Assembly: GCA_050180235.1 (NCBI GenBank)
Contig: JBFXEJ010000118.1
Span: 1-17,516, forward strand
Reading direction: 5' to 3'
From: JAABRU01 sp050180235
GTDB taxonomy: Bacteria; Desulfobacterota; Desulfobacteria; Desulfobacterales; Desulfococcaceae
Length of the DNA stretch: 17,516 nt
Below the pieces are notes generated by a model. It was not told where the DNA came from. It saw only the letters and a program-made list of their open reading frames with translations, and did not search any database. Made by a program: the position numbers and the translations under genes. This document shows positions 7,146 to 12,822 of this stretch, one piece after another. Numbering within the stretch: the first letter of the stretch is position 1; every line of letters starts with the position of its first letter.

Positions 7146-7251
7146 TAGGTGATTTCCAGAAAAAAATATACCGCCAAAGTATCAAAAGCTTCCAGCTTTT
7201 GCCATGTGCCTGTGAACTGAACCGGGATATTTATTTTCAGAAATCGCCTTA
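7146..7251 (-). repeat. repeat family A, copy 1 (~100-bp palindromic, MITE-like)
   Basis: The unit has ends GGTGATTTCCAGAAAA and TTTTCAGAAATCGCC, an inner AATATCCCG/CGGGATATT pair (ATATACCG on one side here), and a central CAAAAGCT-GGA-AGCTTTTG hairpin. Direct TTA triplets flank it on both sides. It is about 90 percent identical by eye to copy 2 at 7630-7735, in the opposite orientation. It encodes no protein. Confidence 0.85.
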
Positions 7252-7269
7252 AACTGGATGTGTAATATC

Positions 7270-7385
7270 AGTTATAGTATTTTCCTCAACTTTTGTCCTC
7301 TTTGCAAAAAACCGCTCCGCTTAATTTTTGCACTCCTCCATCAGGTTTGCAGAGGACAAAAGTTGGTAAAAGAACTATAGTTAAA
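7270..7385. repeat. large palindrome carrying a core stem-loop (element C)
   Basis: Perfect 15-base arms CAACTTTTGTCCTCT (7287-7301) and AGAGGACAAAAGTTG (7351-7365) flank about 49 bases; weaker pairing (GTTATAG.../...CTATAGTT) extends the arms outward to about 38 bases. The interior holds, on the minus strand, the 36-base core stem-loop (7303-7339) also found within the two family B repeats. It looks like a non-coding palindromic element. Confidence 0.8.
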
Positions 7386-7456
7386 AATGATTCCGGATGC
7401 CAGCCGCTGCCAATAACTGAATTTGACAACTTGGATAATTTTGTAAGACTTTAGGA

Positions 7457-7610
7457 TTTATACCGATTCGCCATTGACCTGATACAATCTGCACTTCTGC
7501 CCCGGACTGATCCGGAGGAGTTCAAAAATTGAGCGGAGCGGTTTTTTGCAATCCTGGAACGGTGAAAAAAACTGACAGTATTGTATAAAATCAACAGCGA
7601 TTTGATATTA
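7457..7610 (+). repeat. repeat family B, copy 1 (MITE-like with inverted ends)
   Basis: The left end TATACCGATTCGCCATTGAC is mirrored by the right end ATAAAATCAACAGCGATTTG (7584-7603). Between them is the core GGAGGAGTTCAAAAATTGAG-CGGAGCGG-TTTTTTGCA at 7513-7550. Copy 2 is at 9687-9836, in the same orientation. The right end is more decayed here than in copy 2. No ORF is present. Confidence 0.8.
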
Positions 7611-7629
7611 CTTTATTCATAACTGATGT

Positions 7630-7735
7630 TAGGTGATTTATGAAAATAAATATCCCGGTTCAGTTCACAGGCACAGGGCAAAAGCTGGAAGCTTTTGATA
7701 CTTTGGCGGGATATTCTTTTCTGGAAATCACCTTA
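7630..7735 (+). repeat. repeat family A, copy 2, inserted into a family D repeat
   Basis: This is the reverse-orientation partner of copy 1 (7146-7251). It begins TTA-GGTGATTTATGAAAA and ends GGAAATCACC-TTA. The flanks GATGTTA (left) and TTACGCC (right) join to GATGTTACGCC, exactly the end sequence of the family D repeat at 12184-12194, so this copy interrupts a D element with a TTA target duplication. Confidence 0.85.
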
Positions 7736-7860
7736 CGCCGGATCGTCATACTGACGGAAGTCAGTATCCGGAACATATTGAAAACACCGGATTCAGGCTT
7801 TTGCCGGAATGACGGGAAATACAGCAGACTGCCGGATTCTGAAGGATTGGCGTAACATCA
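7732..7860 (-). repeat. repeat family D, copy 1 (GCGTAAC-ended palindromic element)
   Basis: This is the remainder of a D element whose left tip (7621-7632) was separated by repeat A copy 2. It contains the hairpins TACTGACGGAAGTCAGTA and CCGGATTCAGGCTTTTGCCGG, the end block CCGGATTCTGAAGGATTGGC and the terminal GCGTAAC (7850-7856). The whole is the reverse complement of 12184-12315. Such ATTCCGGC/GCCGGAAT hairpins are a widespread class of proteobacterial intergenic repeats. Confidence 0.8.
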
Positions 7861-7861
7861 G

Positions 7862-7928
7862 TTCATGAACAGGCTGGAAGTCTGTTTTACTTTATTCATG
7901 AACAGGCTGGAAGCCTGTTTTAATTTTT
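7862..7928. repeat. 33-bp tandem duplicate of a GGA-loop hairpin, 3' of the CoA ligase gene
   Basis: Two units starting TTCATGAACAGGCTGGAAG lie at 7862 and 7895. Each holds a hairpin, AACAGGCT-GGA-AGTCTGTT and AACAGGCT-GGA-AGCCTGTT. On the plus strand the second is followed by TTTTAATTTTT, so it looks like an intrinsic terminator in that direction, although the adjacent gene is on the minus strand. It ends at the ligase stop codon. Confidence 0.75.
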
Positions 7929-9237
7929 ATACAATGGAATCCTCTATGCGGTTATCAAACACCCGTCTGCTTTTACGTTCAGACCGGGGCAGGGTTCCGT
8001 AAGGCACGATTTCCACTTCAGGCGTAACCAGTATCTTCTTTTTGATGCGGTTCACAACTTCCTTTGTCAGTCCCGCTGTAAGGATTTCATCCGCATCCTC
8101 GGCTCGCTCGGCCACCAGCCGCATAATGCCGCGTTCGGATTCATCTCTGGAAAGATGAATCTGGTATTCCGATCCCATGCCCGGAATTTCGGACAGCACA
8201 GCATCAATGCTGGAGGGATAGATATTTACAGCCCGGAATTTGAACACATCATCGGTGCGTCCCCTGAGGCGGGAATGCCGGGGCATAACCGAGCCGCAGG
8301 TGCATGGGCCGGGAATAATCCGGGTAATATCATGGGTGCGGTAACGAATCAGGGGAACCGCCTCTTTGCACAGTGTTGTGACAACCATTTCCCCCCATTT
8401 TCCGTCCGGAACCGGCTTCAGGGTGTCAGGATCAAGGATTTCCAGAATATAGTAATCTGCCCAGTAATGAATGCAGTCATGATCCGGGCATTCAATGCCG
8501 GTTCCGGGGCCATAGAGTTCGGTCATACCGGTGATGTCAAAGAGTTCTGCGCCCCCAAGCAGTTCTGAAATCTTTTTGCGCATGGAAACCGAAGAGCGTT
8601 CAGAACCGTAAATCACTTTTTTCAGACTGATCCGATCCCGCATTCCCCTGCGCCGGACTTCCTCAGCCATGAGCAGTCCCATAGAGGCTGTGCAGCACAG
8701 CACTGTGGACTGCAGATCTTCCAGAAACTGGCACTGCATATCCACATTGCCCGGCCCCACCGGCAGAGACATTGCGCCAAGTTTTTCACACCCCATCTGA
8801 AATCCGAATCCCGCAGTCCATACGCCGTAACCCACAGCGATCTGCACCCGGTCATGAACAGTGACACCAGCCATCTCATAAGCCCGTGCAAAAAAATGAA
8901 CCCAGTCATCCACATCTTTTTGTGTGTAACATAGATTTTTCCGTTTTCCCGTAGTTCCGCTGCTGGAATGAATCCGCACAATTTTTTCAAATGGAACCGA
9001 GCGCAGAGGAAAGGGATACCCGTCCCTGAGATCGTCTGCTGTGGTAAAAGGAAGTTTTTTCAGATCTTCCAAAGTCTTAATATCACCGGGTTTCACTCCG
9101 GACTGATCCAGTTTTTTCCGGTATTCCGGCGAGCCTTCATAGGCATGTTTCACTGTCCATTTCAGGCCCTTCAACTGATGGTTTTGAAGTTCTGTTTCTG
9201 TTTTAAAATCCGGCATGAATGTCTTAAAATCCGTCAT
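7927..9237 (-). CDS. phenylacetate-CoA-ligase-type acyl/aryl-CoA synthetase (PaaK-like)
   Basis: This 436-residue enzyme has the usual PaaK length. It activates an aromatic or related acid with ATP and CoA through an acyl-AMP intermediate. Motifs: the P-loop IHSSSGTTGKRK (89-100; the usual Pro after GTTGK is Arg), YGSERSS (210-216), FDITGMTELYGPG (233-245), the YRTHDIT hinge region (299-305), and C-terminal RGRTDDVFKFRAVNIYPSSI. The start at ATG 9237 has AGGAG five bases upstream. It is alone between two repeat-filled gaps. Anaerobes carry many PaaK paralogues with different substrates, so phenylacetate itself is not assured and I give no symbol. A TTGACC at about 9323 on the minus strand is the only promoter-like box seen upstream, and it lacks a good -10. 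Confidence 0.9.
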   Translation of the reverse strand: MTDFKTFMPDFKTETELQNHQLKGLKWTVKHAYEGSPEYRKKLDQSGVKPGDIKTLEDLKKLPFTTADDLRDGYPFPLRSVPFEKIVRIHSSSGTTGKRKNLCYTQKDVDDWVHFFARAYEMAGVTVHDRVQIAVGYGVWTAGFGFQMGCEKLGAMSLPVGPGNVDMQCQFLEDLQSTVLCCTASMGLLMAEEVRRRGMRDRISLKKVIYGSERSSVSMRKKISELLGGAELFDITGMTELYGPGTGIECPDHDCIHYWADYYILEILDPDTLKPVPDGKWGEMVVTTLCKEAVPLIRYRTHDITRIIPGPCTCGSVMPRHSRLRGRTDDVFKFRAVNIYPSSIDAVLSEIPGMGSEYQIHLSRDESERGIMRLVAERAEDADEILTAGLTKEVVNRIKKKILVTPEVEIVPYGTLPRSERKSRRVFDNRIEDSIV

Positions 9238-9361
9238 GATTTCTCCTGAATACTGTATCTGTTTAATATTTCCGAAAAAAATTTCCAGCGAAAAAGGGAT
9301 AAAAATAAAAATGCCAATTAAGGGTCAAAAACTTCTGAATCAGCAAAAACAGGAAGTTATA

Positions 9362-9458
9362 AGTTGATTTCTGAAGATAAATATCCCGGTTAAGTTCACA
9401 GGCACAAGCCGGAAGCCTGCGCTACTTTTCTGGGATATTGTTTTCCTGAAATTGCCTA
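9362..9458 (+). repeat. repeat family A, copy 3 (degenerate)
   Basis: It runs from TTGATTTCTGAAGATAAATA through ATCCCGG, TTCACAGGCAC, a GCC-GGA-AG loop centre, CTGGGATATT and TTTTCCTGAAATTGCCTAAA. It is the same orientation as copy 2 and clearly related to it, with more substitutions, mainly in the central hairpin arms and the ends. Confidence 0.75.
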
Positions 9459-9479
9459 AAATCCGCCCTGTTTTGTAAA

Positions 9480-9686
9480 TTTCTGATTTTATATCAATTT
9501 CCCATTGAAAACATACTTATGAAACACACCACTGCCCCCCTCAGAAGGGGATTTTCTGAAAAAATCAATGGAGAACCGGCTATTATACCAAATCGCTGCT
9601 GAAAGCAAGCTTCTGAAAAATACAACATTTTGCAATTAAACAGAAACAAGTGACTGTATTGCATAAAATCAATGGAGAATTGGTAT
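9480..9686. repeat. decayed ends of family B repeats
   Basis: Partial matches to the B terminal sequence occur at about 9489 (TATATCAATTTCCCATTGA), about 9564-9598 (AATCAATGGAGAACCGGC then TATTATACC) and 9651-9690 (ACTGTATTGCATAAAATCAA then TGGAGAATTGG). The last abuts the left end of B copy 2. This points to repeated insertion of B elements into one another. I see no gene in this stretch. Confidence 0.6.
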
Positions 9687-9836
9687 TATACCGATTCGCC
9701 ATTGACCTGATACAGACTGCAGTCCGGTCTGAACTGATCCGGAGGAGTGCAAAAATTAAGCGGAGCGGTTTTTGCACATGCTCAGCAGCGGAAAAACTGA
9801 CGATACTGTATCAAATCAATGGCGAATTGGTATTAT
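9687..9836 (+). repeat. repeat family B, copy 2
   Basis: The inverted ends are TATACCGATTCGCCATTGAC (9687) and TCAATGGCGAATTGGTAT (9816-9833). The interior has GAACTGATCCGGAGGAGTGC and a perfect nine-base stem GTGCAAAAA...TTTTTGCAC (9747-9777) around the loop TTAAGCGGAGCGG. It is closely similar to copy 1 at 7457-7610. Confidence 0.85.
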
Positions 9837-9840
9837 TTTT

Positions 9841-9970
9841 TGATTTTTGTGATAAGTGCCCATTCACAAATTTTTCGGTATGTCGCAGCCCACCATATGG
9901 CCGCCCTGGAAAACGGGGTAAGCACAGGGACTTAACCCTTTATTATGCCTCAGAATATATGGGATGGTAC
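9841..9970. other. non-coding stretch 3' of the hydrogenase-like gene, with a small hairpin
   Basis: About 130 bases hold no credible ORF. GGGTAAG (9917-9923) and CTTAACCC (9931-9938) can pair with one bulge, and GGCCGCC sits beside the palindrome CCATATGG (9892-9899). I cannot assign it to a known RNA family or to the A-D repeats. Confidence 0.4.
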
Positions 9971-11302
9971 TTATTTTTCAGTTGGATGGTATTCATAGGC
10001 GGGGGCAGTCATAGGAGATATTTGCCGTGCGCGCAGTTCCAGGCAGTCTTCCAGCGAGGCAGTTCCCCTGACCACATCCTCGGCAAAGGTCCGGCAGTCC
10101 GGCGCGCCGCAGGCAGCACAGTTTTTTCCGTTGATAAGGTTCATGATGCGGTGGATTTCAGACATGTTTTCCAAAGACAGCGGTTCCTGATGAATGCCGA
10201 AAATATGGCGCATATCTGCGGGCCTGGCCTTTTTGACAAAACAGCCCTCCTGGTAAAAACGGAGAAATTCGCTGCGGGAAATCCGTCTCTCAATGCCGTT
10301 TTGGAGAATGGTTTTCTGTACATCCCTTTTGGCCAGATACCGGTCAATAGCTGTAAGAATGCCGCCCACGCATCCCTCACGGCAGGTTCTGAACTCAATA
10401 TACTCCATATCCCGGAACATGCCCATTTCAATTTTTTCCAGATAGGACATGGTTTCCTGCAGACCTGAAACAGCCAGGGTGTGTTCAATTTGAAGATTTG
10501 CTATTTCTCCTCCGGAGATTCCCCATATCAGGCTGCTTACCGTGGCTCCGTAATTGTCAAAAAAATCCTGGGGAAGGGTTGTCTGTGACTCTTTTTGAAG
10601 CTCCCTGGTCAGTTCTCCGAAAATATCATTGAAACCAAGGGTTTTGACCACATAGGAACGGTTTTTGAGAAAGGATACCCGGCTGGGTTCCATTTTGGTG
10701 GGACATGGAACAATATAATACAGATGGAAGGGATGCCGGGCGTTTTCATACCGTTCTGTAAGCAGCCGGTTGATTTCTCCCGCCATCAGGGTCACGGGTC
10801 TGGAAACCGGCAGCACATGGGCAAGAAGGCTTGGATATTTATAGGCAATCAGCCGCACCACCACAGGGCAGACAGGGGATATGAGCGGCCACGGGGCTTT
10901 TTCCTCTTTGTGGTTTCGCCGGATAAAGTCTTCTGTGGCAAACTGAAACATTTCCAGAAAATAGGACATGTCCACTGTATGTGTAAATCCCATCCTCCGG
11001 ATGCCCTGCAGCACGGTTTCAGGCGGAACTCCGGGAAACTGGGAATAAAGAACCGGCGAAACCATGGCAACGGAAATCTGATCATCTGCAAACTGTTTCA
11101 GTTCACAGGTGGACGCGGACACTGCCCCCGCGGAACATATCCGGATGCATTCCCCGCATCCAATGCACTGATCAGGCATGAGCACCGGACGGGCATTCCG
11201 GATACGCAGCGCGCGGGTCGGACATCTCCGCACACAGTCACAGCAGGCTGTGCAGAGGGACTCATCAAAACGCACATACCGGGGCGCCGTGATTTTATCC
11301 AC
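9971..11302 (-). CDS. FeFe-hydrogenase-domain iron-sulfur protein, probably a sensor and not a hydrogenase
   Basis: The 443-residue protein starts at GTG 11302 with GGAGG six bases upstream. Two 4Fe-4S ferredoxin motifs come first (Cys17, 20, 23, 27 and Cys46, 49, 52, 56). A hydrogenase large-subunit C-terminal domain follows (about 75-370), with counterparts of the H-cluster motifs: SPVCPV (L1, Cys145), VPCPTKMEP (L2, Cys200) and RTCREGCVGG (L3, Cys307 and Cys311). A C-terminal Fe-S motif NCAACGAPDC...C ends it (Cys395, 398, 403, 420). All four cluster-binding cysteines are retained, but the first Cys of TSCCP, the proton-relay residue in active enzymes, is Val144, and the Met before the L2 PC is Val198. 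That argues against hydrogen turnover and for the redox-sensing relatives of FeFe hydrogenases. It starts two bases after the ATPase gene stop. It could also be an electron-transfer subunit. Confidence 0.85.
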   Translation of the reverse strand: MDKITAPRYVRFDESLCTACCDCVRRCPTRALRIRNARPVLMPDQCIGCGECIRICSAGAVSASTCELKQFADDQISVAMVSPVLYSQFPGVPPETVLQGIRRMGFTHTVDMSYFLEMFQFATEDFIRRNHKEEKAPWPLISPVCPVVVRLIAYKYPSLLAHVLPVSRPVTLMAGEINRLLTERYENARHPFHLYYIVPCPTKMEPSRVSFLKNRSYVVKTLGFNDIFGELTRELQKESQTTLPQDFFDNYGATVSSLIWGISGGEIANLQIEHTLAVSGLQETMSYLEKIEMGMFRDMEYIEFRTCREGCVGGILTAIDRYLAKRDVQKTILQNGIERRISRSEFLRFYQEGCFVKKARPADMRHIFGIHQEPLSLENMSEIHRIMNLINGKNCAACGAPDCRTFAEDVVRGTASLEDCLELRARQISPMTAPAYEYHPTEK

Positions 11303-11304
11303 CT

Positions 11305-11745
11305 TTATCCTCCTTTGCTTTTCAGGAAGAATGCCATACGTACCTTTGTGCCCATTCCCGCGCGGGAGGAGAGTTCAAATTCATCCGCATTTTTTTTCAT
11401 GTTCGGCAGTCCCATGCCCGCGCCAAAACCCATTTCCCGGAAATTGTCGGATGCTGTGGAATATCCCTCCTGCATGGCCAGACCGATATCCGGGATGCCG
11501 GGGCCGTTATCTGAAAGTTCCAGAACTATCCGATCTTTCTCAATACAGATGGACAGATATCCCGCCCCGCCGTGCATGACCACATTCATCTCTCCCTCAT
11601 AACCGCAGATGGACAAACGGCGGATCAGGCCCGGATCCATATTGAGGGATTTGAGCAGATTTTTGGCATGGATGGATGCCTCACCCGCATGAACAAAGTC
11701 TTTTTTGTTAATCTGAAAAACTTTGTTCAGGATTGTCCCGCCCAT
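11305..11745 (-). CDS. RsbT/RsbW-type GHKL ATPase (anti-sigma-like serine kinase)
   Basis: This 146-residue single-domain ATPase has an N box around YEGEMNVVMHG (49-59, Asn54), a G1 box LSDNGPGIPD (77-86) and a glycine-rich lid GFGAGMGLPNMKKN (106-119), followed by GTKV near residue 132. The GAGMGLPN form is closer to RsbT-type switch kinases than to the RsbW-like protein at 2474-2905. Small ATPases of this type are regularly found beside DRTGG proteins and FeFe-hydrogenase subunits in anaerobes. It starts at ATG 11745, overlapping nothing but leaving only one base after the DRTGG protein 2 stop, and ends two bases before the hydrogenase-like gene, so the three are tightly coupled. Its phosphorylation partner is unknown; no STAS gene lies in this cluster. 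Confidence 0.88.
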   Translation of the reverse strand: MGGTILNKVFQINKKDFVHAGEASIHAKNLLKSLNMDPGLIRRLSICGYEGEMNVVMHGGAGYLSICIEKDRIVLELSDNGPGIPDIGLAMQEGYSTASDNFREMGFGAGMGLPNMKKNADEFELSSRAGMGTKVRMAFFLKSKGG

Positions 11746-11746
11746 A

Positions 11747-12100
11747 TCATCTGGCTCCGTTTAATCCGGTAAGTCCCAGGGCATGAAGCCGTCCGCAGGA
11801 TACAAACATGGAACTGGGGCTGGATAAAAGCGGAATGCCTTCCTCCTTTGCCATTTCAATGACTTCCTGCGGGGGGATTTTGTTCCGTACAAAAACCACG
11901 GCACTCACACCCGATACCACTGCTGTCCGAATCGTCTGTACAGTGGTCAGCCCTGTAAGAAATACACATCCTTCAGCGACTCCGGCCAGAATATCACTCA
12001 TCAGATCACTGGCCCCCGCAGTGCGGATATCCCTGTCCAACTGTTCTTCCCCGGTCAGAACACAGGCATCCAGCGCCTGCTGTATTTCATGTAATTTCAT
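11747..12100 (-). CDS. DRTGG-domain protein 2
   Basis: This 117-residue stand-alone DRTGG domain begins MKLHEIQQALDACVLTGEE, then shows SDLMSDILAG, a hydrophobic VFLTGLTTVQTIRTA strand-turn-helix, AVVFVRNK and a C-terminal SMFVSCGRLHALGL. The domain is named for a motif seen in other contexts with CBS and AAA domains and may bind a nucleotide; no catalytic residue is evident. Its paralogue is encoded at 12449-12802. It heads the tightly packed DRTGG/ATPase/hydrogenase-like trio but is separated from DRTGG protein 1 by about 350 bases of repeats. No strong ribosome-binding site precedes ATG 12100. Confidence 0.85.
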   Translation of the reverse strand: MKLHEIQQALDACVLTGEEQLDRDIRTAGASDLMSDILAGVAEGCVFLTGLTTVQTIRTAVVSGVSAVVFVRNKIPPQEVIEMAKEEGIPLLSSPSSMFVSCGRLHALGLTGLNGAR

Positions 12101-12109
12101 CGATTATGC

Positions 12110-12183
12110 CATCATGAGTTAAGGAACTCATATTACGCAGCCTTTTTCGGCATCATTCCGGCATAAGCCGGAATCCGGTAACT
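12110..12183. repeat. family D-related hairpin fragment
   Basis: The segment contains ATTCCGG-CATAAG-CCGGAAT (12156-12175), a seven-base stem of the same type as the D hairpins, and TTACGC at 12133 like a D end. It is probably a truncated D element next to copy 2, immediately upstream of DRTGG protein 2. Confidence 0.6.
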
Positions 12184-12315
12184 GATGTTACGCCAATCCT
12201 TCAGAATCCGGCAGCCTGCTGTATTTTCCGTCATTCCGGCGAAAGCCTGAATCCTGTATTTTCAAAAGGTTCCGGATACCGGCCTTTGCCGGTATGACGA
12301 ATCTGCGTAACATCA
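12184..12315 (+). repeat. repeat family D, copy 2 (intact)
   Basis: The terminal inverted repeat is GATGTTACGC at the left (12184-12193) and GCGTAACATC at the right (12305-12314). Inside are CATTCCGGCGAAAGCCTGAAT and GGATACCGGCCTTTGCCGGT hairpins. The left two thirds match the reverse complement of copy 1. It lies between the two DRTGG genes. Confidence 0.85.
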
Positions 12316-12448
12316 TTCCAGTAATTTCAATTGCTTCTGTATACCGGATTTTCCCGGTATGCCGGTGTTGCGTAAGACGGTCCGAGGAGTTCAGGTGCCA
12401 GGATGCAAAAAAACTGAACTGCCCGGCACCCGCAACCCGGCAACTGAA
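12316..12448. repeat. hairpin-rich tail between the two DRTGG genes
   Basis: TATACCGG-ATTTT-CCCGGTAT at about 12340-12361 is followed by TGCGTAAG, again like a D end. Then GGTGCC (12394-12399) and GGCACC (12424-12429) can pair around a 24-base loop, just beyond the stop codon of DRTGG protein 1. The latter could be part of its transcript end. No coding sequence is seen. Confidence 0.5.
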
Positions 12449-12802
12449 CTACCATGAGCCGTCCAGGCCCCTGAGACCGTTCATATACAGACGGCCACTT
12501 GCCACGAACATGGAATATTCAGTGAACAGAAGCGGCAGGTTATAGGATTTTGCCATATCAAGGACTTTCTGCCCGGGCCTTTTTCCCCTGACAAATATAA
12601 CCGCACCGACTTCGGCAATTCTGGCGGTACGGATGACCTGTTCCGTAGTCACACCTGTCAGCAGGGCAGCACCTTTTGCCACAGTTGCCAGGATATCCTC
12701 CATCAGATCCGCACCCCCGCCGCCGAATACGGATCTGTCCATATACTCACCGCCTGTCAGGACTTCCGCACGCAAAATATCCCTAACCTCAGATAATTTC
12801 AT
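12449..12802 (-). CDS. DRTGG-domain protein 1
   Basis: This 117-residue protein is collinear with DRTGG protein 2: MKLSEVRDILRAEVLTGGEY, ADLMEDILATVAKG, LLTGVTTEQVIRTARIAEVG, AVIFVRGK, and SMFVASGRLYMNGL. The two have the same length and no gaps by eye, consistent with a tandem duplication followed by divergence. It starts at ATG 12802, 20 bases after the NuoE-like gene stop, and so is probably the second gene of that transcript. Function is unknown; its association with hydrogenase-type and NuoE-type proteins suggests sensing of a nucleotide or redox state. Confidence 0.85.
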   Translation of the reverse strand: MKLSEVRDILRAEVLTGGEYMDRSVFGGGGADLMEDILATVAKGAALLTGVTTEQVIRTARIAEVGAVIFVRGKRPGQKVLDMAKSYNLPLLFTEYSMFVASGRLYMNGLRGLDGSW

Positions 12803-12822
12803 AAATATTGCCAGTTTTCAGG

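Noticed and set aside
7640..7855. 71-codon plus-strand ORF
   Set aside because: It lies wholly within repeat A copy 2 and repeat D copy 1, so it is a chance frame through mobile palindromes.
7862..7928. Possible CRISPR-like direct repeat
   Set aside because: There are only two 33-bp units directly abutting with no spacer, each a simple hairpin, and no cas gene is present.
9650..10468. 272-codon plus-strand ORF
   Set aside because: It begins inside repeat ends and B copy 2, then runs antisense through the hydrogenase-like gene, whose minus-strand motifs are unmistakable. No protein family pattern is seen.
9971..11302. Annotation as a working FeFe hydrogenase (HydA)
   Set aside because: The TSCCP motif has lost its proton-relay Cys and the L2 motif is altered, so catalytic activity is unlikely.
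10595..11602. 335-codon plus-strand ORF
   Set aside because: It is antisense to the hydrogenase-like and ATPase genes, with composition typical of a mirrored frame and no motif.
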